Source of the DNA: Paulownia fortunei
Taxonomy: Eukaryota; Streptophyta; Magnoliopsida; Lamiales; Paulowniaceae
NCBI GenBank assembly: GCA_019321725.1
Contig: CM033114.1
Span: forward strand, 11,884,278 to 11,948,277
Direction of reading: 5' to 3'
Length of the DNA stretch: 64,000 nucleotides
Part shown: in pieces, positions 11,160 through 24,048 of the stretch
Layout of the letters: every line of letters starts with the position of its first letter
Numbering within the stretch: the first letter of the stretch is position 1
Program-made: the position numbers and the translations under genes
Notes under the pieces: generated by a model
Told to the model about the DNA's origin: nothing
The model's database searches: none
The model's input: the letters and a program-made list of their open reading frames with translations, nothing else

Positions 11160-13089
11160 AAGAAAATTAACAATGTCAGCAAATCAAGGTAAAATAAAAA
11201 CATTAAATAGTTGTTCATCAAGGAAAATATCATTAATAGGTATGGTTTGAAATGAGTCATCACAAACAAGTCTTGACAAATTATCAGCCACTACATTCTC
11301 TACTCTTTTTTTTTATCTCGAATAGTAACATTAAATTCCTAGAGTAAGAGAATCCACTTAATCAGTCTTAGTTTAGCATCTTTTTTTGATAAAATATATT
11401 TCAAAGTTGCATGATCATTGAAAATAACAACTGGTGATTCAACAAGATAAGATCAAAATTTGTCTAATGCAAAAACTACAGCAAGTAATTCTTTTTTAGT
11501 TATTGTATAATTCAATTGAGCACCATTTAAAGTTTTACCTGCATAGTAAATAACATATTGTTTCTTATCTTTTCTTTATCCCAAGACAGCTCCAACAACA
11601 TAATCACTAACATCACACATTATTTCAATATGGAGGCTGCATGATTGGAGCAGATGTAAGCATACTTTTAAGCTTAACAAAAGTATTTTCACAATTTTCA
11701 ATCAATTCAAAAATAGTGTCTTTTGTTAGAAGATTACACAAAGGATTATATATTAACACTAAAATCTTTGATAAATCTTCTATAAAAACTCGTATGTCCT
11801 AAAAATGATCTAAACTCCTTCACAGTCTTTGGTGTTGGCAAATTGGTAATTAACTCAATTTTGGATTTGTCAACCTCAATACCTTCTGATAAAATAATGT
11901 GTCCAAGAATAATACCATTTGTTACCATGAAATGACATTTCTCCTAATTGAGCACAAGATTCTTTTCTTCACACCTAATCAAAATCTTTTCTAAATTAGA
12001 TAAGCAATCATCAAATGAATTACCAAAAATAGAAAAATCATCCATGAAAACTTCAAGAAAATGTTTAACCATGTCACTAAAAATACTAAGCATGCATCGT
12101 TGGAATGTAACTGGTGCATTACATAATCCAAAAGGCATCATTCGATATGCAAAAGTACCAAAAGGACATGTAAAAGTTATTTTCTCTTGATCTTCAAATG
12201 CAATTATAATTTGATTATACCCAGAATATCCACCTAAAAAGCAATAAAATTCGTGTCCCTCAACTCTTTCTAAAATTTGATCCATGAAAGGTAATGGAAA
12301 ATGATCTTTTCTAGTGAATGAGTTGAGTTTCCTATAGTCAATGCATATTCGCTAACCAGTAACAGTCCTAGTTGGAATTAATTCATCATTCTCATTCTTA
12401 ACTATAGTAACTCCAGATTTCTTAGGTACAACTTGAGTAGGACTTACCCATTCGCTATCAGAAATAGGATAAACGATTCTATTATCTAAGAGTTTAATAA
12501 CTTTATTTCTCACTACTTCTTTCATATTTGGATTTAGCTTTCGTTGCATTTCTCTAGAAGGTTTAGCATTTTCCTCTAGATAGATGTTATGTGTGTAAAT
12601 GAAAGGATTAATACCTTTAATATCAGCAATAGTCCAACCTAAAGTATTCTTCTGCATTTTCAGAGTTTTGATCAACTTACCTTCATGAGATGCATCAAAT
12701 TTGGAAGAAATTATTACTGAAAAAATCTCATTCTCACCCAAGAAAGAGTATTTCAAATCAATTGGCAAAGGTTTCAAATTAACCATGGGAGCTTTAATAC
12801 TTGATGTAATAGATTTTACTGTTGATGATGAAAGTTTTTCGAACCTTGGCTTCCAAAAATATTTTTTTCGTACCTGCAAAAATTCAAAGATAGTATTAGT
12901 GTATGCCTTTTTACAAATACTTTCACTTTCGAAACAAGTCTCCAAAGAATCTAAAGAGTTAGTAGTAGTAAAGTATTTATGAACAAGTTCCTTAATTGAA
13001 TTCACTTCCTGTACTTCGACATCTTTTGTAGGTTGCATACAAATATTAAATACATTTAGTTCCAAAGTCATATTTCTAAATGATAACTT
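11160..13089 (-). pseudogene. Reverse transcriptase and RNase H, element B relic
   Basis: The frame 12352-13089 covers the spacer and the start of RT (WVSPTQVVPKKSGVTIV). It is followed by ICIDYRKLN, FLGGYSGYNQI, MPFGLCNAPVTFQRCM and the catalytic loop FMDDFSIFG (about 12030-12056), then KTVKEFRSFLGHTSFYRRFIKDF. The RNase H part (about 11300-11650) is more damaged. One stop replaces Trp after TRTVTG, and others are scattered, so no full polyprotein can be made. Confidence 0.88.
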
Positions 13090-13668
13090 CAAAATACTAT
13101 TCCTACAATTGATCAAAGCATTTGAAGTTGCAAGAAAAAGACGACCCAAAATGATAGGAATTTGTGTATGTGTTTGTGCAACAGGCTCTGTGTCTAAAAT
13201 AATGAAATCAACTGGAAATTAAAACTTATTAATTTATACCAACACATCTTCTACTATTCCCTTTGGAACTTTAATCAAACGGTCAACTAGTTGGAGTACA
13301 ACAGAAGTTGTTTTAAGTTCTCCTAAACCTAACTGTTCATAAACTGAGAAAGGTAGAAGATTTACACTAGCACCAAGATCAAGCAACGCACGCTTTATTC
13401 TAGTGTTTTCTATGATACATGAAATGGTTGGACAACCTAGATCTTTGTACTTGGGTGGAGTGAATTATTGAATGATTGAACTAACACTTTCAGTTAAAAA
13501 TACCTTCTTTTGTACATGATGTTTTCTTCTAATTGTACACAAATCTTTCAAAAATTTGACATAAGGTGGAACTTGCTTGATTGCATCCAATAATGGAATA
13601 TTAATCTTCACTTGTTTAAAAATTTCAAAAATTTCAGCATTTGAGTTCAATTTCTGAATTGCTTGCAA
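13090..13668 (-). pseudogene. Retropepsin (protease) region, element B relic
   Basis: The stretch INIPLLDAIKQVPPYVKFLKD is followed by a retropepsin core with an intact catalytic loop DLGAS (13366-13380) and SVNLLPFSVYEQLGLGEL, ending with IPIILGRLFLATSNA. Two or three stops lie between the linker and the end of the core. It would process the Gag-Pol polyprotein. Confidence 0.85.
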
Positions 13669-13671
13669 TCT

Positions 13672-15126
13672 TTAAGGAAGGGGTGTTGGAGGTAAATATT
13701 TTTCTTTTTCATCATTTTCACACTTACCTTCTTCAAACTTACCTTCATCGTCAAAACTATTTCCATTCTTCATTTCTGGAGGTGGATTAGAAACTTTCTC
13801 CTTAGGATAAATAGTCTTATAAATAGCTTTTTCATTCCAAAGAGTTGTGACTGAATTTTCACCTAAGGAAGAAACATAACACTGAGTGGAAGGATTAGGT
13901 TGAGGTTGAGTAGGAAATTTACCTTTTCCATGAGTACGCAAAGAAGCTATCAGTGTTGAAAGTGTGCTTCGGATCTCATTGATAGCATGTGAACTCTGAT
14001 TATTAATGTTTGTTTGTTCATGCATAAATGCTTGCAAAGTCTCCTCAAGGGATTTTGTATATGGAGGTGGATAAGAATGAAAGTTTGGTGGTTTTTGTGA
14101 ATGTAACGGTTGGGCACGGTTATCATCTCATCAACTGAAATTGGGATGATTTCTTCATTGTGGATTGCAAGTTTCAGAATATGAAAAATGGAAAGGTTTT
14201 TTAAATGTGTTCATGAAATTTACTTGTACTGAAATGTTTGGACATTCATTGGTGGAGTGCTCCAAAAGTTCACAATTACTACAAACTTCTTCCTCTTGCA
14301 TAGATTTGATTTTCTTTACTTTTTTAAGTTCCATGGCTTCAACTTTTCTTGTTAAACTAGCAAGTCTAGCATTTAGATCATCTTCTTGGCTAAGATAATA
14401 TTTTTCTTTATTACTATTAGCAACATTAGATCTAATAGAATTTTCGAAAGAATTAACACTATGCCATGAAAGAGAGTTTTCTGACAAATAATCTAGATAT
14501 TCTAGGGCTTCATTAGGTTTTTTATCAAGAAACTCACCATTACGCATTGTTTTAACAAATTATTTTATTTCAAGAGTTAAACCTTCATAAAAGAAACTAA
14601 TTAAGCGCCATTTTTCAAAACCATGATGTGGGCATGAATTCAACAAATTTTTCAATCTTTCCCAACATTGAAAAAAAGCTTCATTAGAATTTTGAGAAAA
14701 AATTTGAATTTGTCTTTTCAAAGCATTAGTTTTATAAGTTGGAAAGAATTTTTTTAAAAATTCAGCTTGCATTTCTTTCCAAGTGCTAATTGATCTAGGT
14801 TTTAAAGAATTAAGCTAATTTTTTGCTTTATCTTTTAAAGAAGAAGCAAATAATTTGAGCTTAACAATCTCATTTGTGCAAATTTGATAATCAAAAGTGG
14901 CACATACTTCATCAAATTCTTTTAAATGCAAATAAGGGCTTTCAAAGTCTAAACCATGGAAATTAAAAAGTAAAGGGATCATACCTGACTTGAATCAAAA
15001 AATATTAGCATTCAGAGAAAAAATGAAACAAGAAGGAGAAGAATTCCGAGGAAGTTGCAAGTAATAACATATGATATGCACCTGTTGATTCTCATTTTCA
15101 TCTTGGACACTTTCATTTTCAGCCAT
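13672..15126 (-). pseudogene. gag, element B relic
   Basis: It starts at ATG 15126 (MAENESVQDENEN), about 180 bp downstream of the primer site. It continues with the gag core (STWKEMQAEFLKKFFPTYKT, CWERLKNLLNSCPHHGFEKW), an acidic/helical segment, a zinc-knuckle-like CSNCELLEHSTNEC, and a Pro/Gln-rich linker before protease. Stops occur about every 60-130 codons. The equivalent gene in element C starts at 43284. Confidence 0.85.
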
Positions 15127-15303
15127 GGTGAAAGTGTGTGGAGATGATTTAAATAAATTTTCAAACAAAGTTTCAGAATTATTTCTAACTAAATACCGAG
15201 AATTATGACTATGATATAATATAATCATATATCCATAAAGAAAATAAACAAACTATATTTATAAAGAAAAAATATTAATAAACCTGAATACTTACCTTGC
15301 CTT

Positions 15304-15320
15304 CCCCGACAATGGCGCCA
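15304..15320 (-). promoter_or_regulatory. Primer-binding site (tRNA-Asp type), element B
   Basis: The minus strand reads TGGCGCCATTGTCGGGG, six bases after the end of the 5' LTR. This matches, with small changes, the site complementary to the 3' end of tRNA-Asp used by Athila-like elements. Confidence 0.85.
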
Positions 15321-15326
15321 AAAACT

Positions 15327-16841
15327 TACTACAACTTTAAGGTTGTAAACCCAAGTGTAAGTTGCATTAAGTAATAAATTTCTCGTGAGTTCGAGGTTGA
15401 TCCACAGGAAAGTTATTTGAAGAATTCAAATTTATATTTCTAAAGAGATGGAGTTTATGTGAATCAAAATGTATGAACAATTAATATATGCTGTAATTAA
15501 AGAAAAATTGAAGTAATAAATTGCTGTAATTGAAAGATCTACTCTTGAGTTTTGGATAGAGAAACAGTTATTTTTTTTTTTTACCTCTATTAATTGCCAC
15601 AATTGGAATCCATATATAATGAAGGTTCCAATGGGAACATATTATCAAATAAATCATGCAATAAGGTAATCATGATATTGTCTTACTATTGTAAATTATC
15701 TCTTAACACCAATATTTATTTATGGGATTAAGCATTTATGAATACCTTCGTCAACAACAAATCAAGGTTTTACATTAGTAGTCGGTGGGGTAAAATCATA
15801 TAACAAGCTAAATGAGCCAAAGTATTTGTTGTGCCATTGGAGATACATAAATCAAGAATCATCACAAAACAAGCAGGATTTAGATCAAAACTCAAGACAA
15901 TATTACAACATACTTAAACATTTTCTACTTTTATAACCATTCATCTTCCTCCATCAAGAGGTTCACCCTTTTTCCTCAATAAAATAAAATTTAGAAAGAT
16001 ATAATAAAAGTAGCAAAAACTAAAAATATAAGAGAAACTAGAGAATGGATTTCTATTACTACTAGAAAACTTACAATACTAGAAAACATATAAACTAGAA
16101 AACTTAGCCTAAAGAAACCTTCTACCCCCCCCTCTCTTACAAGCTTAATACATGGCCTATTTATAATATTTGGAGTAAGCTAGAAGCCAAACAAATAATG
16201 GAGGGGTTAATCAAGTGGTATGCTAAAGAATCCAAATTATAGATCATTCGGCGTTAATATATTTTAATATATATTTTGTCAAATTTGGCGGTCGGATGAA
16301 GGAGATATGGTCAAATTACGGAGTCATGTCCAAGAACCGTCCTTTAACAGCAGTAGCAATTTGCAGCCTATGTTTTTACCATTTTGACACATTTTCACAC
16401 CATCTTGTCTCATAAAACTTGCTTATTTACCTCTTTTATATAACATATCCGAATTTCAGTCCAAAATAAATTTGGACTCAAGGGATATAACCCAGTTGGT
16501 AAAATAAGTCAATATTGGGCTGAACTCTGATTCGAATTTTGGTGATCCATTTTGTGCAACTATTTAGATGAATTTTTTGATATAATAAAGAATTAATTAG
16601 GCTAATCTTCCAAAAAAAAAGTTGTACATCTATCTCTTGGATTTCAAATGAAATAAGTTTCAGGTCCATAGGGCTTTTGATCATGAAGTTATGCTCAAAT
16701 TACAAAAACTGCACAAGTTTGGAAACATGCTTCCATTTATTCCCTAACACAAAACATTAATAAAACAATAATATTAACAAGAATAAAACAAGAAAAGTAT
16801 AAAGGATTTGATACAAAATTATGTCAAAATATGCACTTATC
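15327..16841 (-). repeat. 5' LTR of element B
   Basis: It pairs with 4922-6488. The inner end reads TACTACAAC, where the 3' LTR keeps TGCTACAAC. The outer end GCACTTATCA is followed by the duplicated ATTGA. Confidence 0.92.
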
Positions 16842-16846
16842 AATTG
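16842..16846. repeat. Target-site duplication of element B (right copy, ATTGA)
   Basis: An exact match to 4917-4921 that immediately follows the CA end of the right LTR. Confidence 0.9.
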
Positions 16847-17339
16847 AGTTTAGCCAACTTTTTGCCTTGTCCCTTTGTAAGAAAGGGAACAACCTCAGTT
16901 TAATGGTGTCATCGGTAACACCATTGTGCTTAAATGTATCACAGATTTCAAGGAAGCTAGCTATATGTGAATTTGGATCCTCATTAGCTAACCTACAAAA
17001 TTGATTAGTTTGAACCATTTGTATGACAACTGGCTTAGTCTCGAAATTATTGGCTTGAATTGCAGGGCGTCTAATTTCGGTCAGGTGTTCATTTACCATT
17101 GGCAAAGCATAATCAGGAAGCGCCCTATTGTTGACCCTTGGTGCCTGTGGTGGCACATTGTTGTTATCATCAGCTACCCTATCATCTTCCATAATGTCTT
17201 CAGGTAATATGGAGGCTCCTCTCTTTTCTTTTTGGTTTCGTTTACAAGTCTTTTCAATTTTCGAATCAAAAGGGATCAAGACTCCACTTCCAAATTTTCT
17301 CATACACCTAAAAACACCTGGAAAAGTCAAGAATGGCAA
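16847..17339 (-). pseudogene. gag, N-terminal part, element A (split by element B)
   Basis: An open frame of about 165 codons. It contains MRKFGSGVLIPFDSKIEKTC, a Pro/Asn-rich stretch, VIQMVQTNQFCRLANEDPNS, IASFLEICDTFKHNGV and LRLFPFLQRDKAKSWLNS, the standard start of an Athila-type gag core. The frame continues at 4916 with PPGAITIW. The more typical start, MRKFGSG, lies 12 codons inside the first ATG at 17339. The part on this side of B is intact. Confidence 0.88.
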
Positions 17340-17413
17340 TCAAAATAAAATTAAATAAAAGTTCAAATTAAAATCAGAATTACTTAGTATCGATATTAAT
17401 AAAACAAAATAAT

Positions 17414-17430
17414 CCCCAGCAACGGCGCCA
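17414..17430 (-). promoter_or_regulatory. Primer-binding site (tRNA-Asp type), element A
   Basis: The minus strand reads TGGCGCCGTTGCTGGGG, nine bases after the end of the 5' LTR. Confidence 0.87.
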
Positions 17431-17439
17431 AAAACTTAT

Positions 17440-19150
17440 TGTGAAAATTCATAAACGCAAGTGCACATTATCGTTATAAGTAATAAAATGATGAATAGAT
17501 TATCATTCCCACGAAGACTATTGAGTTACTAAATACTAAAATTTTGTCAATTCTAATTTTATTTGAACAAACGAAAGCAAGTGACAATTAATACAAATGA
17601 ATTTAAATTATTCTTAATTCGTGATGCGCAAAATTGAATAAAAATGAATATCAATAATTATAAAAACCTAGGGTTATGATTTCATCATAATTAGTTTGAG
17701 TTGAATAATTTATCTCATCAATTTCAACTTATTTCTCAAGTGATAGTCAAGAATCCCTAAATTATCCACTAACCTCTCTCAAGGTCTAATGAAAATACCA
17801 TCAATAGCTAACTCACTATATTCCTATGTGAATTACAATAATCAATAATTCATTTAATTCTTTGGATCTCCAACAAGACTACACAAACCATGAAAGTATA
17901 TTCCTATCTCACATACAATTTATGGTTCTCTACACATAGAACTAAACACATATATCACCTCTCGGGTTAATATGATTAGCAAATCATTCAATTAGTGACA
18001 AAATAATTGAAATCATTAAGAACAATGTAGAAAACTCAACTTGATAAATAAATCAATAATTAATTTGATAAAAATATTCAACACATCCTAATTAGATTAC
18101 ATCAGAACCCTAGAAAAGAAAATTAGTTCATGGTGACAATGAAATATATCTCAACAATATTCATACACATATTCAAAGTGAAAGAAGAAAACAAAAATCA
18201 AACTTCAAAGAGGACGAGTTTTTTTTTCTTTCCTTGTAGATGTTCTATCTCAAGCTTGGAAGACTTTCTCTCCTCTTCCCCAAAATTCTTTCTCCTTATC
18301 TTTTTCTTATCTTCTCCCAATCTTCTATCTCTTCCTTTGTCTCTAATTCTCATCTCCTCTCATTTGGAGGCTCTTGGAATTTTAAAAATCTGATTGGAAT
18401 GCCCTAAAAAGGGTCAAATGCCAATTTTAGCCTTGGTTGTCCGCCTAGCAGTGCCTAGGCGCTGACTTATGGCACCCAGGCACTGCACATTCTGTTTCGG
18501 CACCTAAGCACCCTGTTTGGCGTTTAGGCGCAATGCTCTCTGTTTTGTTTGGTGCCTAGGCGCCCTGTTTTGGCACCTATGCACCGTTGCTGTAGTTTTC
18601 CTCCTTCCCTGACAATATTCTGCCCCTTTCAACTCATTTTTGACCTCTTTATAGGATAAATTAGCTATTTATGTCTTATAATGAGTTGTATCCCTGTTCT
18701 TATATTTCCATATCCACTTGAATCAACTCGATATGAAATATGTGGAAAGAGTTATGGCCACAATACGAAAATATGTCATACTAGAAAGTTTCAATCAAGT
18801 GCAGATTTTTTAACCTAATTTTTCTTATTAAAATCGAACGAACTGGATTTTATAGTAAACATAGAAGTTATAGATAAATCTCTTATATTTCCAATGGTAT
18901 AATAATCAAGTCAAAATAATATTCGAGCTAAGAGTTATGATTAAAATATGAATACTGCTTACAATAGCACTATAAAGAGGGTTTTTCTAAAATTTAATCA
19001 AGTTATATATTTCTTTTCATTTTCTTTCTCCTTTTGTCATTGCCTACAAAATTCCAACTTGAATACATCAAAAGTATTATAAATACTTGAAAATAAACTA
19101 AATGTTAAACAAAAAGGTATACGAATTATTGGTATAAAACCAACTCAACA
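17440..19150 (-). repeat. 5' LTR of element A
   Basis: About 1.71 kb. On the minus strand it starts TGTTGAGTTGGTTTTATACC and ends GAATTTTCACA. Its first 370 bp match 1-369. It is a diverged relative of the element D LTR (both share TTTTATACCAATAATTC near the start). A GC palindrome cluster lies at 18440-18590. The right flank is copia-1 leader. Confidence 0.87.
18440..18590. repeat. GC-palindrome cluster in element A 5' LTR
   Basis: About eight degenerate copies of a 12-14 bp palindrome of the type GTGCCTAGGCGC or GGTGCCTAGGCGCC, spaced roughly 15-25 bp apart. This is the LTR counterpart of the clusters in element D at 50917-51033 and 59654-59811. Confidence 0.75.
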
Positions 19151-20131
19151 CATATCCTATGCGATCCACTTGAGCCAAAATGGATCTAGATGAGTCTGAG
19201 GATGGCAATTAAACTGACAAACAGATCCTATCTATTACATGAATATATTATCCATACATTCATGGGTTTTCATTCCTTATTTTCTCCACCTTGCTCTTTT
19301 TTCTTGTCAAATAGAAAAAACCTCACTTTCTAATTCTACTCTCATTAAAAAACCTATTCTTAATAAGAAACTTTAGAATTTCTTCCAAGAGGAAGTACAT
19401 AAGAGGAAAAAAGAATTTACATTCAGAGTAAAATAGAGAAAATGCGAGACTCACATGTCTCATTTTAATAAAATAAAATCATTCAAACTGAGCATTCACA
19501 ATCCACATACAATATTTATAAGATGGTTTAAGCTCCATGATCATCCACTCTAGTATACATGCCTAATTTAGACATCATATGTAATAAATTTAAACCACAT
19601 AAATTTACCCTTTTTATGTGCCGGTTTTTTATTTGGGATAAATAATTTTTTGGTTTTTGATAAAAATATCTTATTATTAATTTTAAAATTAACAGTTAAT
19701 TTAGAAAAATGAATAATCCAAAAATCTCTATAACAATAACACAAAAAAATCAAAACAATAAAAATAAAAATTGCCTAGTGGCGAGTTGGCCCTTCGAAAA
19801 GTTTTTGATTGCACTTGGCGCCCACGTCTCGCACTACAGCGCCAAAGCTTTGACAAGCTTTACACCATAGCCTTTCGTGTATGGAGTCGCGGTGCCGAGG
19901 GCACTGTCCTCGCCTCATGGCCCCAATTTGGCCCTTTTTTACATCTAAAGTCAATCATTTTTGTTCAGTCTTAATTTTAAGATTTAAATTATTTATCCCA
20001 ATCAAAAATTATATAAAACTATTTTATCGCACATAAATGTACATTATTTGCATAATCTTTCATCATATGAAATTCAAGAAAATACTCGCGAAAGTATCCA
20101 GGTGTTGCAACCTAAGCTCTGATACCACTAT
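19151..20131 (-). other. Leader (5' untranslated) region of copia-1
   Basis: It lies between the copia-1 primer site and the point where element A enters. It matches the copia-2 leader (50290-50339 joined to 60931-61532), including the block near ACATGAATATAT and CATTCATGGGT. Open frames here are short and unsupported. The remainder of copia-1 is beyond element A, outside the window. Confidence 0.75.
20116..20127 (-). promoter_or_regulatory. Primer-binding site (initiator tRNA-Met), copia-1
   Basis: The minus strand reads TGGTATCAGAGC, the canonical copia primer site, four bases after the LTR end (GCGAACCCA, then ATAG). In copia-2 the corresponding site (about 61518-61530) is mutated. Confidence 0.92.
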
Positions 20132-22230
20132 TGGGTTCGCAAAATCGAGGGACTATGCACAGTGAAAATTTTAAATTTTAAAACACATGCATAGACGGAT
20201 TTATATATATAGTCCTGAATTTGATGCGATTAATTGGTTCACACTCCGATACTTCATTTAATGAAAACAAAAGGGTATTTGCGAATATACCTATATCAAG
20301 CACCATGGTTGATGACATTGATTTGAACGATTCAAATTAAGTCCCAAGTTATAAATAATTCGCCTTAGGAATCCACACGTGTTCCCTCTGATTTAATGCA
20401 CACGACGAGCAGGATCATAATTTTAAAAACTTGCTAGAGAATGTGGAATACTTTTTTCTATTCTAGAATTTGAGTGTGTTGATTAATTCCACTATCAACA
20501 AGGTGATAAGAGAATTAATCAAATATCAAATGGTTTGGAACCAATTGATAGACTGAGAATAGAGAGAAATATATAGAAAGGAGCGTGTATTTCTTTGCAC
20601 TTAGGGGGACGAGTTTTCTACTTCTCTAAGCTCTTCTTTTCGGCCCATATGTTGGTGTGTTTATACACCTTTAAATCTTGACCTAATCCCTTTAGTTAGC
20701 TCCCATATTTATCTCTAGTTTGCTTTTATCCAATACATATCTTATAATTTTCTATTAAGACTCAAAGTTTTAAATGATTTCCATCCAAGACTTAGAGTCT
20801 TTAATTCCTTATTAGAGACCACCAATGGGTGTCTCCTACAAGCCCATTAATTATTAAACTTTTTAATTAATTAAGCTCTCTTAATTAATTAAACTCAATT
20901 AAATTGATTCCAATGGACCACCTAATTAAATATGCTCAATATAAATAATCCTATTATTTATCTTAGTTAAATTAATTTAGCTCTTAAATTAATTTAATAT
21001 TTATTAATTAATTATTCCAATCAATTAATTAATTATTCCAAAAGAGCCCATAAGAATTATTAGGTCTAATTAAATAACTTTATTATTTAATTGAATGAAT
21101 TAATTTAACTCTTAAATTAATTCTAGCTCCAAGTTAATTAATCTCCATTAATTAACTTGATCTAACTCCTTGGATATTATTCTAGATAGAAGAGATCCAT
21201 CTCGTTTTGTGTGTGAAACTAAGCTAGTAGTGGGTTTGTAACTATTGCAACTTAGTAAAAATATGAAATATATCCTGATTAATTAATTTAATTAATTATT
21301 CATATTGAAATTGACTTCTTAATTCCAAAAACCTTATAAGTCAAAGGATGAACCTAGCAATATATCTTGACTATCTAACCTTAGGTGAATTATTAAACGA
21401 ACCTATTTCTAATATGAGTACCATACAAATAGGGCCCTTCCATCAACGAACTTCCGATTAAGTCTAAGGCTCCGTAGTCAAAACCCTATTTGACTTAATA
21501 ACTATAATTTCATTTCTAGTCTTATTAACTCGTGATGAATCATTAGAAAAAAAGAAAAAACCCATCTAATATTTATCTTGCTCTGGCTAGAGACTTTTGA
21601 GTCAAGGACCATGAAATACATAGGAGATTTACCTATTTTATCAGATAGGAGATGGATCCTTTATTGTCTACTTATTAACCTCCATACACGAAGATCATAT
21701 ACCTAACATAAACCCCTTGTATTGTCGACTGCATATAATGTTATGCACAAGACTACCATGGTGCCTCATGTCAAAGGACTAAATCATGCACTACCGTAAC
21801 TGAAAAATTCTCATTCAATAAACAATGTTTCAATTGAAAACTTTTCACGGGCCTATTTAGTTACTCATTCCCCAACGAGCACTCGCACTCGCACTCGCAC
21901 ATGTGCACTAGCTTCCCTATACCAATGCTATGGAGCAAGACATTTTCCTTTCGAGCATGCATCATGTGCACGAGTATTTACGGGCTCATCGATACCCCAC
22001 CTCAATGAACCTATGATTGAATCTTATTTAAGACTAAAGCCACATAAATATATTACATTATCGTCATCATATGCCCAATCATGCCCCGCAGCTAAGCATG
22101 GTTTAAGGGTTTTATCTAATTGATGAGATGCAATTAAAAAAAATGTATTTTTTTAATATATTTGAATAAAAATATTTTTACAAGAGTATAAAAGCAGCCA
22201 CTTATTGGTTCATCGGGCACTACTCTAACA
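20132..22230 (-). repeat. 5' LTR of copia-1
   Basis: 2.1 kb. On the minus strand it begins TGTTAGAGTAGTGCCCG and ends GCGAACCCA next to the primer site. It aligns with 61533-63504, the LTR of copia-2. It contains AT-rich stretches of TTAATTAATT type (20850-21140) and a short CACTCG repeat (21882-21900). The sequence right of 22230 does not resemble a retroelement and is taken as the target flank. Confidence 0.88.
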
Positions 22231-24048
22231 AAAACTACCTATCTCGATGCACTATATTTCACAAAGTATTCTTCTTCATCTTTATATTTTGTGTCGACTT
22301 TTTTCATTCATGTAGGGATTGTTGGACTTATAAGTGGTAAAGTTTGTGGATGAAAGGGTAAGTTTCCAAACTTTGAAAAAGTATCTTTTAAACATTGAAA
22401 AAGTAAAATAAGTTTATCTTGTATATACAGAATCTCACTTAACAGAACAAATAATCTTATGGAACTCTCTTATGGTGTACCCTAGTGGATTTTAGGCTAG
22501 TTTTAGCTAGTCTAAAGAAGCTACGAGGATAGTGCATATCCGAGCTCACACCCTCAAGCGCGCAAAGATTGCATTGGGCATACTTTGCATTTTGCACGTA
22601 CGCTCCAGACCAAGGGACATAACTAATCACGAATGAACATCCATAAATCTATAAATTAGGACCCCATAATTCATTCCAACTCACTCCAATCAATTTCAAG
22701 TCAATTGATTATCTCTTCTCTTCCTTTAAAAGCTTTTTCTAAAATAAAATTAATTTTTTTAGAATTTTTTTGTTCTGTAAAGAAGTATACAATCAAGTAT
22801 TTAGTTCGCCCGACGAGATTAATTAGTATAGTATTGTACTAATTCTTATAATGAAGCGTTGTATTTTGAAAAACAGACATCCACGATCATAAGCATCAAT
22901 GTAGGTGATTAAATCTATCCTAAGAAAATTTGATTAGTGCTTATCTCACTTCATTCCGAATATATTTCCAAATCTACTCGACATACACCAACAATTTTAA
23001 GAGAATGAAAATAGAAAATAATAATCAAACCAAACATAGCCTTTGTTATACTTTTAATCATTTACTTTTCTACATGTTTAATGGTTACTGTTTTATTTAA
23101 ATTGTTGCATAACTTTACATAAGCACTTGCATTGGATTTTTCAAAAGCAAACAACCCATTTGTTTAAAACATATTGTTTAAAACGTCCGTAGCCGCCTAC
23201 TAAAACAACTTACTTACCAAGTAACAAGCTAACTACTTAAAAGATCGAAAGGAACACATATCTTTGAAAAACGATTTCAAACTAAATAGCGGATTATTGG
23301 TTGAATAAAAAATTCGAACTAGTTTAGCAAAAAAGTTTTGAAAAGGTATATTTATCTCTTGTCTAGAACTTTCCATGCAATTGGGACTATATCAAAAAAT
23401 ATGGAGAGATCTACATTAAACGTAGTATTCTTAGAATATTATCTAATAAAATATTCTATAGCGTTTTGAAAAGCAATTAAAAACTAGAGAAAGGAGAAAA
23501 GAAATTCCCAACGTTGAACTTTAATATATTTATCCGTGAAAACATTAGAATAAATTTTTAATATTCTGGGTAACAGAAAACAGAAGTAAATGACTAAATA
23601 ACCTTATACATTTTTGGGGAAGAGTTAGGCATTAACCCCCTACCAATTTTCAATGATCCACAAAATGTAATATGGAGTGGATATGAATGTAAACCCACTA
23701 CTTTCCCCAAGATTAAATGGATCACCAATTAGTGCATCAATTTCAATGGATATGTATTAAACTTTAATGTTACCAAATCGAAATTATGAAATATGTCAGC
23801 ATAAGATACTTCTGCAGATGTTTGCAAAATTATTAACAAATAGAAACGAGCTAAAATTGCTTGTTTACAAAATTAGACAACAAAGTAGTTAAAATGACAC
23901 TATTTCAAAAAAATGAATTGGCTACAAAATTACCATAAAAAGTTGCCCTTAACTTTATCATTTTCCAATATATATTCATTTTTATTTTTCAAAGAAAAGC
24001 AAGCAAAACCAGTTGTATAAACCCTTCTACTTTCTACTTCAAATAATT
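22231..24048. other. Host intergenic sequence, nothing recognised
   Basis: AT-rich, with no open frame over 60 codons and no RNA gene or repeat family that I recognise. It lies between the copia-1 LTR and the duplication downstream of the host gene. Confidence 0.5.

Larger units (their letters stand above)
4922..16841 (-). mobile_element. Athila/Tat-type gypsy element B carrying a LOG-gene cassette
   Basis: A complete element of 11,920 bp with two LTRs, a tRNA-Asp-type primer site, decayed gag, protease, RT-RH and integrase in gypsy order, and a perfect 5-bp target duplication. It lies on the minus strand inside the gag gene of element A. Downstream of integrase it carries a small unassigned ORF (9039-9679) and an intron-free LOG gene (8232-8884), both in sense orientation. 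Over the first 100 bp the two LTRs differ at about ten positions by eye, so the insertion is old. Element C at 33668-44994 is a second member of the same family. Confidence 0.93.

Noticed and set aside
12701..12982. Plus-strand open frame over element B pol
   Set aside because: Antisense to the RT spacer; no domain and many similar shadows.
19771..19974. 67-codon open frame in the copia-1 leader
   Set aside because: Not conserved in the copia-2 leader and without motifs.
20116..20127. Fragment of a tRNA gene (GCTCTGATACCA)
   Set aside because: It is the copia primer-binding site: correct position four bases from an LTR end, and no tRNA body around it.
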